Assembly: GCA_009392515.1 (NCBI GenBank)
Contig: VFGE01000018.1
Location: 1-39,331, forward strand
DNA: 39,331 nt
Source: SAR202 cluster bacterium
GTDB taxonomy: Bacteria > Chloroflexota > Dehalococcoidia > Lucifugimonadales > UBA6952
Reading direction: 5' to 3'
Part shown: one piece after another, positions 26,124 to 33,879 of the stretch
Layout of the letters: the number at the start of each line of letters is the position of its first letter
Position numbering within the stretch: the first letter of the stretch is position 1
Program-made: the position numbers and the translations under genes
Notes under the pieces: model-generated
Told to the model about the DNA's origin: nothing
The model's input: only the letters and a program-made list of their open reading frames with translations
Database searches by the model: none

Positions 26124-27488
26124 ATGGGAGCTACAGATACATTAGTAAATTTTATTCATAAAACTGAATTATCCGACATTCCAAAAGAAGCTATCAATAT
26201 CACTAAAAAACATATAATTGACTGGTTTGCTACAGCCATAGCAGGATCAAATGAAGAAGCTGGGGCAATACTTCACGATTATGCCAGCGAAATAAGTGGT
26301 AGCAACCATGCAAATATTATTGGTACATCAATTAAGGGTTCAGTTGATAATGCGGCTTTTATTAATGGGTCTCTAGGCCATCTTCTAGACTATGATGATA
26401 TGGGTTTTTCTCATCCTACAACTTGTATTTTACCGGGTTTACTTGCGTTAGCCGACAAAAATAAAATAAGTGGCAATAAAATACTCCTTGCTTTGGTTTT
26501 GGGATATGAAGTATTTGAAAAACTATCATTTTCTGCCAGACCGTATGAAGGCTCTCTTAGAAAACGCGGTTATCATCCAACATCTCTATATGGGACAATG
26601 GCCGGGGCTGCTGCCTGCGCTAAACTATTAGATTTAAATATAGAACAAACTAAAAGATCTTTAGGTATTGCAGGGAGTATGGCTTCTGGTTTAAGTCAAA
26701 ATTTTGGAACATGGGTAAAAGGAATGCACGGTGGTAATTCTTCTAGAGCAGGAGTAGTGTCCGCAACTTTAGCCAGTAAAGGTTATTATGCAGATGAAGA
26801 AATAATAGAAGGAGACCACGGCTTTTTTCACGCAATTCACATTGAAGGTAATTATGATTTAGAAAAAGTTACTCAAAACTTAGGAAATCCATGGGCTATT
26901 GTCTCACCGGGACTAAGTGTTAAACAATACCCATGCTGTGGTGGTAATCACAGAGCTTTAGACGCAGCGTTATCAATAATTCAAGAAAATAACCTTTCAT
27001 ATGAACAAATTGAAACATTAACTGCCCAGTGTCATCCAGATTTAATAAATTTATTGAGATTTATGAAACCTAAAAAAGGTTTTAATGGTAAATTCAGTCT
27101 AGACTATAATATGGCAGCAGCCATAGTTTATGGAGAAGTGAAAATTCACACATTCAGTGATGAAATAGCGAGTGACCCCCGTATGAGAGAAGCTATGGAT
27201 TCAAAAATCATTATCGAACAACATCCTGAATGGACACATGAACAAACATCTCAAGGGACCCCTATAACAATCAAAACCACTGATGGTAAAGAATTTTCAA
27301 AAAGTGTTGCTATACAAAATTGGCATCCTACAAAACCAATAACAAATAATGAAGTAGAAGAAAAGTTTCGCTACTGTGCGGAAAATAGCCAATTGCCACA
27401 ACAAAATGTAGAAAAAATTATAGAAATGATTTGGAATTTAGAAGAATGTAATGATATTAATTCATTAACTTCACTATGCACATTCTAG
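26124..27488 (+). CDS. MmgE/PrpD family protein
   Basis: Member (454 residues) of the family that includes 2-methylcitrate dehydratase PrpD, Bacillus MmgE and cis-aconitate decarboxylase. It starts with the all-helical domain (IKGSVDNAAFINGSLGHLLD followed by YDDMGFSHPTT), typical of the active-site Asp/His region. The C-terminal lid domain includes LSVKQYPCCGGNHRALDA. Reactions in the family are dehydrations or decarboxylations of branched di- and tricarboxylates. GGAG in AAAAGGAGAAG gives a good ribosome site, 21 bases after the crotonase gene. Exact substrate unknown. Confidence 0.92.
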   Translation: MGATDTLVNFIHKTELSDIPKEAINITKKHIIDWFATAIAGSNEEAGAILHDYASEISGSNHANIIGTSIKGSVDNAAFINGSLGHLLDYDDMGFSHPTTCILPGLLALADKNKISGNKILLALVLGYEVFEKLSFSARPYEGSLRKRGYHPTSLYGTMAGAAACAKLLDLNIEQTKRSLGIAGSMASGLSQNFGTWVKGMHGGNSSRAGVVSATLASKGYYADEEIIEGDHGFFHAIHIEGNYDLEKVTQNLGNPWAIVSPGLSVKQYPCCGGNHRALDAALSIIQENNLSYEQIETLTAQCHPDLINLLRFMKPKKGFNGKFSLDYNMAAAIVYGEVKIHTFSDEIASDPRMREAMDSKIIIEQHPEWTHEQTSQGTPITIKTTDGKEFSKSVAIQNWHPTKPITNNEVEEKFRYCAENSQLPQQNVEKIIEMIWNLEECNDINSLTSLCTF

Positions 27489-27503
27489 TTTGGCAGGAAT
27501 TGT

Positions 27504-28457
27504 ATGAACACTAAAATTGAATTTGGTATGAGTTTATCGGGAGGGCCCGAAGATATTATTCAGGAAGCAAAACGAGTTGAAAATCTCGGATTTGAATATA
27601 TATCTGGAGGAGAACATTTTATGCGAGGGTCACCTCCAAGTTCCACTAATTCTATTCTAACAGCATTGTCTGTTGCTGCAGGTGCTACAGAGAGGGTAAA
27701 ACTTCTTTCCGCAATTTTATTACTCCCGTTTTACAACCCATTGCTTCTTGCTAAATTTACTTCAACACTAGATATTGCATCACATGGAAGATTAACCTTA
27801 GGAATAGGAGTAGGGGGTGAATTTCCTGTAGAGTTTGAAGCTGCTGGAATTAATGTAAAACACAGAGGTAGTCTAAGTAATGAAATACTTGAGATACTTC
27901 GAAGCCTATGGACAAAAAACAGCACCACATTTAAAGGCCAACACTTCAATTTAAAAGAAGTTAGTATAAATCCATTACCTATTCAAAAACCACATCCGCC
28001 AATTTGGGTAGCTGGTAGACGGACACCAGCAATGAAAAGAGCGGTCAAATATGGAACAGGTTGGTTTCCATATTATTATAGCCCTGAAATGTATAAATCT
28101 AGTGTTAATGAGATTAACCAAATCGCCAATGAAGAAAAAATCGATATTAGTGATTTCGAATGGGGGTTTATGCCATTTATATCAATTCATAAAAATTATG
28201 AAGAAGCTACAAAAATAGCAGCTGAGGCACTTGGAGGAAGGTATTTATACAACGGGAATTTCGCTAATATTGTAAAAAAGTATTGTATCCTTGGCTCTAC
28301 TAAAGAATGTGTAGATAGGATACAGGAATACATAGATGCTGGAGCTAAAAAAATTATATTTAATATATCCACAACAGCTGGAGCAAAAGATAAAATAATA
28401 CAGTCAGAAGTTATTTCTAAAGAAATCATTCCTGAAATAATAAATATAAATAAATAA
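27504..28457 (+). CDS. LLM-class flavin-dependent oxidoreductase
   Basis: Luciferase-like monooxygenase fold, 317 residues. Blocks seen are IEFGMSLSGGPEDIIQEAKR, GFEYISGGEH, VKLLSAILLLPFYNPLLLAK, the GRLTLGIGVGGEFPVEFEA signature and HPPIWVAGRRTPAMKRAVKY. These resemble F420-dependent reductases and FMN monooxygenases of the LLM class. It follows the MmgE/PrpD gene by 15 bases with AGGAA ahead of the ATG. In the operon it could hydroxylate, desaturate or reduce the pathway substrate; cofactor unresolved. Confidence 0.9.
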   Translation: MNTKIEFGMSLSGGPEDIIQEAKRVENLGFEYISGGEHFMRGSPPSSTNSILTALSVAAGATERVKLLSAILLLPFYNPLLLAKFTSTLDIASHGRLTLGIGVGGEFPVEFEAAGINVKHRGSLSNEILEILRSLWTKNSTTFKGQHFNLKEVSINPLPIQKPHPPIWVAGRRTPAMKRAVKYGTGWFPYYYSPEMYKSSVNEINQIANEEKIDISDFEWGFMPFISIHKNYEEATKIAAEALGGRYLYNGNFANIVKKYCILGSTKECVDRIQEYIDAGAKKIIFNISTTAGAKDKIIQSEVISKEIIPEIININK

Positions 28458-28469
28458 TCGAGGAGAAAA

Positions 28470-29558
28470 TTGGAAGTAAAGATAAATAAAGATAGATTAG
28501 TTCAGACATTTATTGATTTGGTTAAAATCGACAGCCCTTCAGGAGAAGAAAAACAAGTAGGAGAATATTTAGAAAAACGATTACTAGCTATGGGTTTTGT
28601 AGTCCAATTTGACTCATATGGTAATTTAATCGCTTCAGAACCTGGGAAAAACCATATGCTTTTATCGTGCCATATGGATACTGTTGAGCCAGGTAGGGGG
28701 ATTAAACCAACTATTGAGGGTAACAAAATTACCTCTGATGGAACAACAATACTCGGAGGGGATGCTAAAGCAGGAGTAGCAGCAATTCTTGAAGGACTTC
28801 AAACAGCATATGATAATGGTATTGATAGAATAGATTTACAGCCAGTATTTACTAGAGAAGAAGAAATTGGTCTTGTTGGAGCACAAAATATAGATTTTGA
28901 CCTCATTATCGGAACACACGGGGTAGTATTTGATGGAAATGGTTCAGTAAGTCGTGTTTTTACAGCAAGCCCAACATACATTGGATTTAATATTTCTGTA
29001 AAAGGTAGAGCAGCACATGCAGGAGTTGAACCTGAAAAAGGTTTATCTGCTATAAGAATTGCTTCTGAACTCATTGCAAGTTTAGAACAAGGAAGATTAG
29101 ATGAAGAAACGACCTTTAATATAGGTAAAATTGAAGGAGGAACAGTAAGAAACGCAGTTCCTGAAAACACAATAATTGAAGGTGAATTCAGAAGTCATAA
29201 CATTGAAACAATTGAACTTCTCCAATCAAGTGTAAAAGCAAAAATTAGTGAATTTCGTGAAAAATATCCTGACGCAGAAATTACAGATTCCTTTAGGGAA
29301 AACTTTGCTGCATATAAATTAACTCCAGATGACTCAATGGTTCAACTTGCATGTTCAACAATGATTGATATGGGGGTTAACCCTACATTAGAGACTACTG
29401 GAGGTGGTACAGACGCCAATGTATTTAACAAACATGGAATCCCGTGTGTGGTAGTTGGTATGGGTACAAATGACATGCATACAGTCAGGGAGTATGTGAA
29501 AATTGATGAATTAGAGGAAGTAGCTCAATTTTGTCTTAACTTAATATCAAAAAAATAA
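28470..29558 (+). CDS. M20-family metallopeptidase (PepT-like)
   Basis: Di-zinc hydrolase of 362 residues in the M20 family. The first ligand motif is SCHMDTV (His68, with Asp70), the bridging Asp98 is in LGGDAKAG, the general-base pair Glu130-Glu131 is in TREEEIGL, and the dimerisation domain begins near TASPTYIGFNISVKGRAAHA. The last ligand is probably the His of MHTVREYV. It resembles tripeptide aminopeptidase T but could hydrolyse an amide or N-acyl bond in the operon's substrate. The start is TTG 28470 with AGGAG 4 bases upstream. Confidence 0.9.
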   Translation: MEVKINKDRLVQTFIDLVKIDSPSGEEKQVGEYLEKRLLAMGFVVQFDSYGNLIASEPGKNHMLLSCHMDTVEPGRGIKPTIEGNKITSDGTTILGGDAKAGVAAILEGLQTAYDNGIDRIDLQPVFTREEEIGLVGAQNIDFDLIIGTHGVVFDGNGSVSRVFTASPTYIGFNISVKGRAAHAGVEPEKGLSAIRIASELIASLEQGRLDEETTFNIGKIEGGTVRNAVPENTIIEGEFRSHNIETIELLQSSVKAKISEFREKYPDAEITDSFRENFAAYKLTPDDSMVQLACSTMIDMGVNPTLETTGGGTDANVFNKHGIPCVVVGMGTNDMHTVREYVKIDELEEVAQFCLNLISKK

Positions 29559-29569
29559 AAGGTAAAAAT

Positions 29570-30607
29570 ATGGGGACAATAAAAGAAATCAGAGTAGATA
29601 TTCCTAATCAAAATCATTTAACCCAAGTAATAGTAACTGTAGAAACTATAGAAGGTGAAACTGGCTATGGTGAAGCTTGGTGGGGTATACCTAATACAAG
29701 TTACCCTGGCTCTACATCTTTCCCCATTGCAAGTGTTATAGAAAATCTAATTACACCACATTTGATCGGGAAGGATAGCAGAACAATTGAAAAACACTGG
29801 TTTGATATCTGGGAATATGGTTATAGATATGCTGATCAAGGAATATTCTCAATGGGATTGTCAGGTGTAGATATCGCGCTTTGGGATTTATTAGGTAAAG
29901 AATTAAGAGTACCTGTTGCCCAATTACTTGGAGGAGTAATGCACGATGGATTGCCTGCTTATGCAAGCCTGCCACCTTTGAGGGATCCAGACCTAGTTAT
30001 AAGTGAAGTGAAAAGGGCAATAGAATCCGGTTTTAATGCAGTAAAACTACATGAAATAGATCCAATGTATGTCCATTTATTGCATAATAATTTTGGAGAT
30101 TCTTTAGGAATTATGGTTGATGTAAATGGTCATTTTTCATTAATTGAAGCTATCGCTTTTGGAAAAGAAATATCGAATCGCAATATAATCTGGTATGAAG
30201 AGCCTGTAAGACCAATGCGAGATCACAAATCAATAAAGAAAGTTTCCGATCAAACAAGACTTCCCATAGCTGCAGGTGAAAATGAATATACTCTAAATGA
30301 TTTTAAAAACATTTTAGAATCAGACTGTTTGACTTACCTACAACCTGAGATAACGAAAATAGGGGGGTTAACAACTGCAAAAAGAATTTCAGGTCTCGCA
30401 GAACTATATAATACTGCTCTTTGCCCTCACAACTTTAGAATAGGTCCTTCATTATATGCTTCCATTCATTGGGCATTTGCTTCACCAATGGCTACTTGGA
30501 TTGAAGTCCCTTGGATTCAAGGAACTTTTGCTGGTGAATATCCTCTTCCACCTATTTCAGAAGGGAAAGTATATTTACCAGAAGGTAGTGGTCTGGGACT
30601 AAAATAA
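29570..30607 (+). CDS. Mandelate racemase/muconate lactonizing enzyme family protein (enolase superfamily)
   Basis: Enolase-superfamily enzyme of 345 residues; the family abstracts a proton alpha to a carboxylate. The capping domain is at the N terminus and the barrel starts near 125. Visible catalytic elements are Lys159 and His161 in NAVKLHEID, metal ligand Asp184 in IMVDVNGHFS, Glu210/Glu211 in WYEEPVRP, Glu237 in AAGENEY, Glu260 in LQPEITKIGG and His287 in CPHNFRIG. A His paired with an acidic residue resembles mandelate racemase and acid-sugar dehydratases, but Glu260 replaces the usual Asp. A dehydratase or racemase of a hydroxy acid is the likeliest role. It lies 11 bases after the M20 gene. 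Confidence 0.9.
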   Translation: MGTIKEIRVDIPNQNHLTQVIVTVETIEGETGYGEAWWGIPNTSYPGSTSFPIASVIENLITPHLIGKDSRTIEKHWFDIWEYGYRYADQGIFSMGLSGVDIALWDLLGKELRVPVAQLLGGVMHDGLPAYASLPPLRDPDLVISEVKRAIESGFNAVKLHEIDPMYVHLLHNNFGDSLGIMVDVNGHFSLIEAIAFGKEISNRNIIWYEEPVRPMRDHKSIKKVSDQTRLPIAAGENEYTLNDFKNILESDCLTYLQPEITKIGGLTTAKRISGLAELYNTALCPHNFRIGPSLYASIHWAFASPMATWIEVPWIQGTFAGEYPLPPISEGKVYLPEGSGLGLK

Positions 30608-30629
30608 CAAAAATCTCACAGGAAATACT

Positions 30630-31505
30630 ATGAAAATTGGAATAGAATTAGCAATTAAGACACCTGTGAACGAAATAGAACAGGCAATAAAGCTTTGTGA
30701 AAAACATAATTTAGACAGAATTTGGATTCCTGATTCTAATATTTCCCTCTGGGAATTCTGGTCAATACTAGGTCTTACTGCAAATGTTTCTAACAAAATA
30801 AGAATAGGGGCAGGGGTGACATCGCCATATCAAAGAAACCCTGTTGTAATGGCACAAGCTGCAGCAACAATAGATCAACTTTCAAATGGTAGACTAGATA
30901 TGGCATTAGGGAGAGGTAGTCGATTTTGGCTTTCAAATATTGGGATAGACGGAGTTGATGATGGATTAAATGAATCTTTTGAAATTTTAAAATCTCTTTT
31001 TGCTGGTAATGAATTAGATTACTCTGGAAATCAATTTAATATTAAGTCACCAGCTTTACGACAGTCTATAATTCAAGAAACTATACCAATATATATAGCA
31101 AACACGAGTGAATACTGGACGGAAAAAGCAATAAATTTTGCAGATGGTATTCATACCTACACTACAAATATAAATCTATTAAATTACATGAATGAAGCAT
31201 CAAATAAAGCAATTCAAAAACCGTTTTATAAAATTACTACGATTGGATATATTCAACCCAAAGAAGTCGAAACGTGGTGGGTATCAAATTTTGCAAAAAA
31301 CAGAAACTTACAACTACTTTGTAATAGAAATTCTGATGATATAGATATAGAAGAACTAAAAAATGACCTTATTTTTAATAACAAAAAATCTCTTAACCAA
31401 CAAATATCAAAACTAGAATCAGCAAATTTTGATGAGTTAATGATAGCCTATCGAAGACCTGAAGATTTGGAATATATATTAAAAACAGTTAAAGATTGCA
31501 CATAG
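30630..31505 (+). CDS. LLM-class flavin-dependent oxidoreductase, Mer-like
   Basis: The third luciferase-like protein of the window, 291 residues. IWIPDSNISLWEFWSILGLT, IRIGAGVTSPYQRNPVVMAQ and TIDQLSNGRLDMALGRGSRF match the class closest to F420-dependent methylene-tetrahydromethanopterin reductase-like enzymes. It is shorter than the other two and its C-terminal third is lysine- and asparagine-rich. ACAGGAAA precedes the ATG. Its stop overlaps the likely GTG start of the transporter gene by one base (TAGTG), so it belongs to the same operon. Substrate unknown. Confidence 0.86.
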   Translation: MKIGIELAIKTPVNEIEQAIKLCEKHNLDRIWIPDSNISLWEFWSILGLTANVSNKIRIGAGVTSPYQRNPVVMAQAAATIDQLSNGRLDMALGRGSRFWLSNIGIDGVDDGLNESFEILKSLFAGNELDYSGNQFNIKSPALRQSIIQETIPIYIANTSEYWTEKAINFADGIHTYTTNINLLNYMNEASNKAIQKPFYKITTIGYIQPKEVETWWVSNFAKNRNLQLLCNRNSDDIDIEELKNDLIFNNKKSLNQQISKLESANFDELMIAYRRPEDLEYILKTVKDCT

Positions 31506-32722
31506 TGGCATATATAAAAAGGATTTACTATGGATGGTATATAGCGCTTTCAGGCACTATAACTAGCTTTATTTCTTTAGCAGTACTACAAATAGGACAC
31601 GGTGCATTTATAAATGATATTTATGATGAACTTTCTTGGAGTATGACTGCAATATCTACCGGTTTTTCAATCAGGGTCTTTGGAGCAGGAATATTATCAC
31701 CCTTAGGTGGATATCTAATTGATAAATTTGGGCCTAGAATAACCTGTATTACTGGCACCACTTTAACATTTATTGGATTAATTTTGTTTTCAATAATGAC
31801 TGAATTATGGGTTTTTTATCTCTCCTCAATAATAATTGCAATTGGTATGAGTATAGGTTCACATAACGCTATAACAGCGTCAATTATGCACTGGTTTGAT
31901 AAAAAGAGAGGCTTTGCTTATTCATTCTCTGCAACAGGAAGGGCTTTAGGATATATCGGAATAGTTCCAATAACATTACTATTGACCAACTATGGTTGGC
32001 GAGATACCTCATTGTATGCTTCTTATTTTTTCTTTATTGTGTCTTTACCCGCTTCTTTTGTGATAAAACCGAATCCAGAACTAGAAAATAAATCTCTAAT
32101 AAAACCTAAATCTGAAAAAAAGATAATCAATAATGAATATGGAATAGTTGATGCTTTAAAAACACCTGCATTTTGGTTTTTAGCATTTGCGCAATTAATT
32201 TACAGTTTTGGGAATCAAATGAATTTAGTTCATCAGCAACCAGCATTGAAATCAATTGGATATTCATTAAGTTCCGTTGCTTTGATTGTAACCATATTTG
32301 GTGGAATCCAAGTCTTTGGAAGACTTGGGTCAGGGTGGATTGGAGATCGTATTGGTAGATCGTTTTTACTTATGATTAGCTTTTTGCTAATGGGAGTTGG
32401 ATGGATTGGGCTTCTTTTTGCAACTCCTGATGCAATATTTTTTATTAGCCTGTATCTACTATTCTATACAGCAGGACAATCAGCTCATACAGCAACGGAT
32501 CAAACTGTAGTAGCAGATTTTTTTGGAATTACAAGGTTTGCTACAATAAAAGGTTCAATGCAATTAATTGCACTATTGGGAGGAATTACAGGTCCTATTA
32601 TGGCTGGACGCATTTATGATGTATATGGTAGTTATGACATAGCATTTATTATTTTATGCCCTGTAGTTAGCTTAGGTACCTTGTGCGTATTTATGGCAAG
32701 AAAACTAAGTAATAAAAATTAA
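31505..32722 (+). CDS. Major facilitator superfamily transporter
   Basis: Twelve-helix MFS permease of about 405 residues. The N-terminal YYGWYIALSGTITSFISLAV and LGGYLIDKFGPRITCITG (loop 2-3 signature) resemble the monocarboxylate and oxalate/formate antiporter-like branch; a second copy of the loop motif is LGSGWIGDRIGRS. A hydrophilic central loop (about 190-215) joins the halves. I chose GTG 31505, which overlaps the preceding stop as TAGTG; a TTG at 31496 would give three more residues. It is the last gene of the operon and probably imports the carboxylate that the operon degrades. Confidence 0.91.
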   Translation: MAYIKRIYYGWYIALSGTITSFISLAVLQIGHGAFINDIYDELSWSMTAISTGFSIRVFGAGILSPLGGYLIDKFGPRITCITGTTLTFIGLILFSIMTELWVFYLSSIIIAIGMSIGSHNAITASIMHWFDKKRGFAYSFSATGRALGYIGIVPITLLLTNYGWRDTSLYASYFFFIVSLPASFVIKPNPELENKSLIKPKSEKKIINNEYGIVDALKTPAFWFLAFAQLIYSFGNQMNLVHQQPALKSIGYSLSSVALIVTIFGGIQVFGRLGSGWIGDRIGRSFLLMISFLLMGVGWIGLLFATPDAIFFISLYLLFYTAGQSAHTATDQTVVADFFGITRFATIKGSMQLIALLGGITGPIMAGRIYDVYGSYDIAFIILCPVVSLGTLCVFMARKLSNKN

Positions 32723-32742
32723 TATTTTTATCTGCTAGAAAG

Positions 32743-32771
32743 TTGAAAATGAAATAGTCTTTTTATAAAAT
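32743..32771 (+). promoter_or_regulatory. Candidate sigma-70-type promoter of the Ldh2-M16 unit
   Basis: TTGAAA (32743-32748) and TAAAAT (32766-32771) are separated by 17 bases, each matching its consensus at five of six positions. They lie in the 74-base gap after the MFS gene, and the strong ribosome site TAAAGGAGGT at 32783-32792 follows. Predicted by eye only. Confidence 0.45.
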
Positions 32772-32796
32772 TAAGACATACTTAAAGGAGGTTGTC

Positions 32797-33879
32797 ATGG
32801 TTTTAGAAGTATTCCATGTAAGTGAAGAGGATTCTATTAGAATTGATGCTAATCGACTAAGAAATACAGTTGAAGCATTATTTAAAAGTGCAGGCATGCC
32901 CGAACATGATGCAAAAATAGCAACTGATTGTCTATTAAGTGCAGATCTTCGCGGAGTCGATAGCCATGGCGTATCCAATATGCTACGCGTATATATGCAA
33001 AACATAAATGATGGTGTTATAAACCCTGCACCAGATTGGAAAATAACTAACGAAAGATTATCCATAGCAAATATAGACTGTGATAGAGGGCTGGGAATAG
33101 TAATAGCCCCTCAAGCAATGGAAATCGCAATTGAAAAAGCAAAAGCGACCGGAATTGGTGTTGTAACTATGGCTAATGGTGCACATGCAGGTATGGTTGC
33201 ATATCATGCAATGTTAGCACTAAAACACGATATGATCGGCATGTCTATGACAGCAGCAGGAGCACAAGTTCTACCTACTTTTGGAGCTGAGCCTAGACTT
33301 GGCACTAACCCTATAGCAATTGCAGCACCTGCAAATAAAGAAAGACCTTTTGTTTTTGATGCTGCTACAAGCTCTGTAGCAGTAAATAAAATTAACCTTG
33401 CAAAAAGAATGAACGTTGCGATACCTGGAGGACTGGTTGCTCAAGCTGATGGAACACCTATATTAGAAGAATCCTTAGTGCCTGATAACTACAAATTGCT
33501 CCCTACGGGATCAACTAGAGAACAAGGGTCTCATAAAGGATACGCACTAGCTTGTATGGTTGAGATATTATGTAGCATTATGTCTGGGAGTGGTTTTGGA
33601 TTTTCAAATGAACGAGGAAGAGCCCAAAGTTATGTTGCAGCATATGATGTTTCAGCATTTACCGACGTTAATGAATTTAAAAATACTATGGATGAATTTA
33701 TAAAAAGCCTACGTGAAACACCCCCAGCACCTGGACAAAATGAAGTTGTAATCCCAGGACACCCAGAATTTGATGAAGAAATAGAACGTGGACAAAAAGG
33801 TATACCTTTACATAAAGAAGTTATCCAATGGTTCGATGATATTTGTGGTGAATTAGGAATAAATTCAATATGGAAATAA
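32797..33879 (+). CDS. Ldh2-family (malate/L-lactate/ureidoglycolate) NAD(P)-dependent oxidoreductase
   Basis: Member (360 residues) of the Ldh2/MDH2 family, which is unrelated to classical lactate dehydrogenase and oxidises 2-hydroxy acids such as malate, sulfolactate, ureidoglycolate or 2,3-diketogulonate. The catalytic His is His57 in RGVDSHGVSNM. The cofactor and substrate segments appear as GAHAGMVAYHAM, LGTNPIAIAAPA and SHKGYALACMVEIL. The ribosome site AAAGGAGGT is close to perfect and has its own candidate promoter, so expression may be higher than, or independent of, the upstream operon. The last 10 bases overlap the M16 gene. Confidence 0.92.
   Translation: MVLEVFHVSEEDSIRIDANRLRNTVEALFKSAGMPEHDAKIATDCLLSADLRGVDSHGVSNMLRVYMQNINDGVINPAPDWKITNERLSIANIDCDRGLGIVIAPQAMEIAIEKAKATGIGVVTMANGAHAGMVAYHAMLALKHDMIGMSMTAAGAQVLPTFGAEPRLGTNPIAIAAPANKERPFVFDAATSSVAVNKINLAKRMNVAIPGGLVAQADGTPILEESLVPDNYKLLPTGSTREQGSHKGYALACMVEILCSIMSGSGFGFSNERGRAQSYVAAYDVSAFTDVNEFKNTMDEFIKSLRETPPAPGQNEVVIPGHPEFDEEIERGQKGIPLHKEVIQWFDDICGELGINSIWK

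Noticed and set aside
28799-29170. 123-codon minus-strand open frame
   Set aside because: Antisense to the M20 peptidase gene, whose zinc motifs are all in place.
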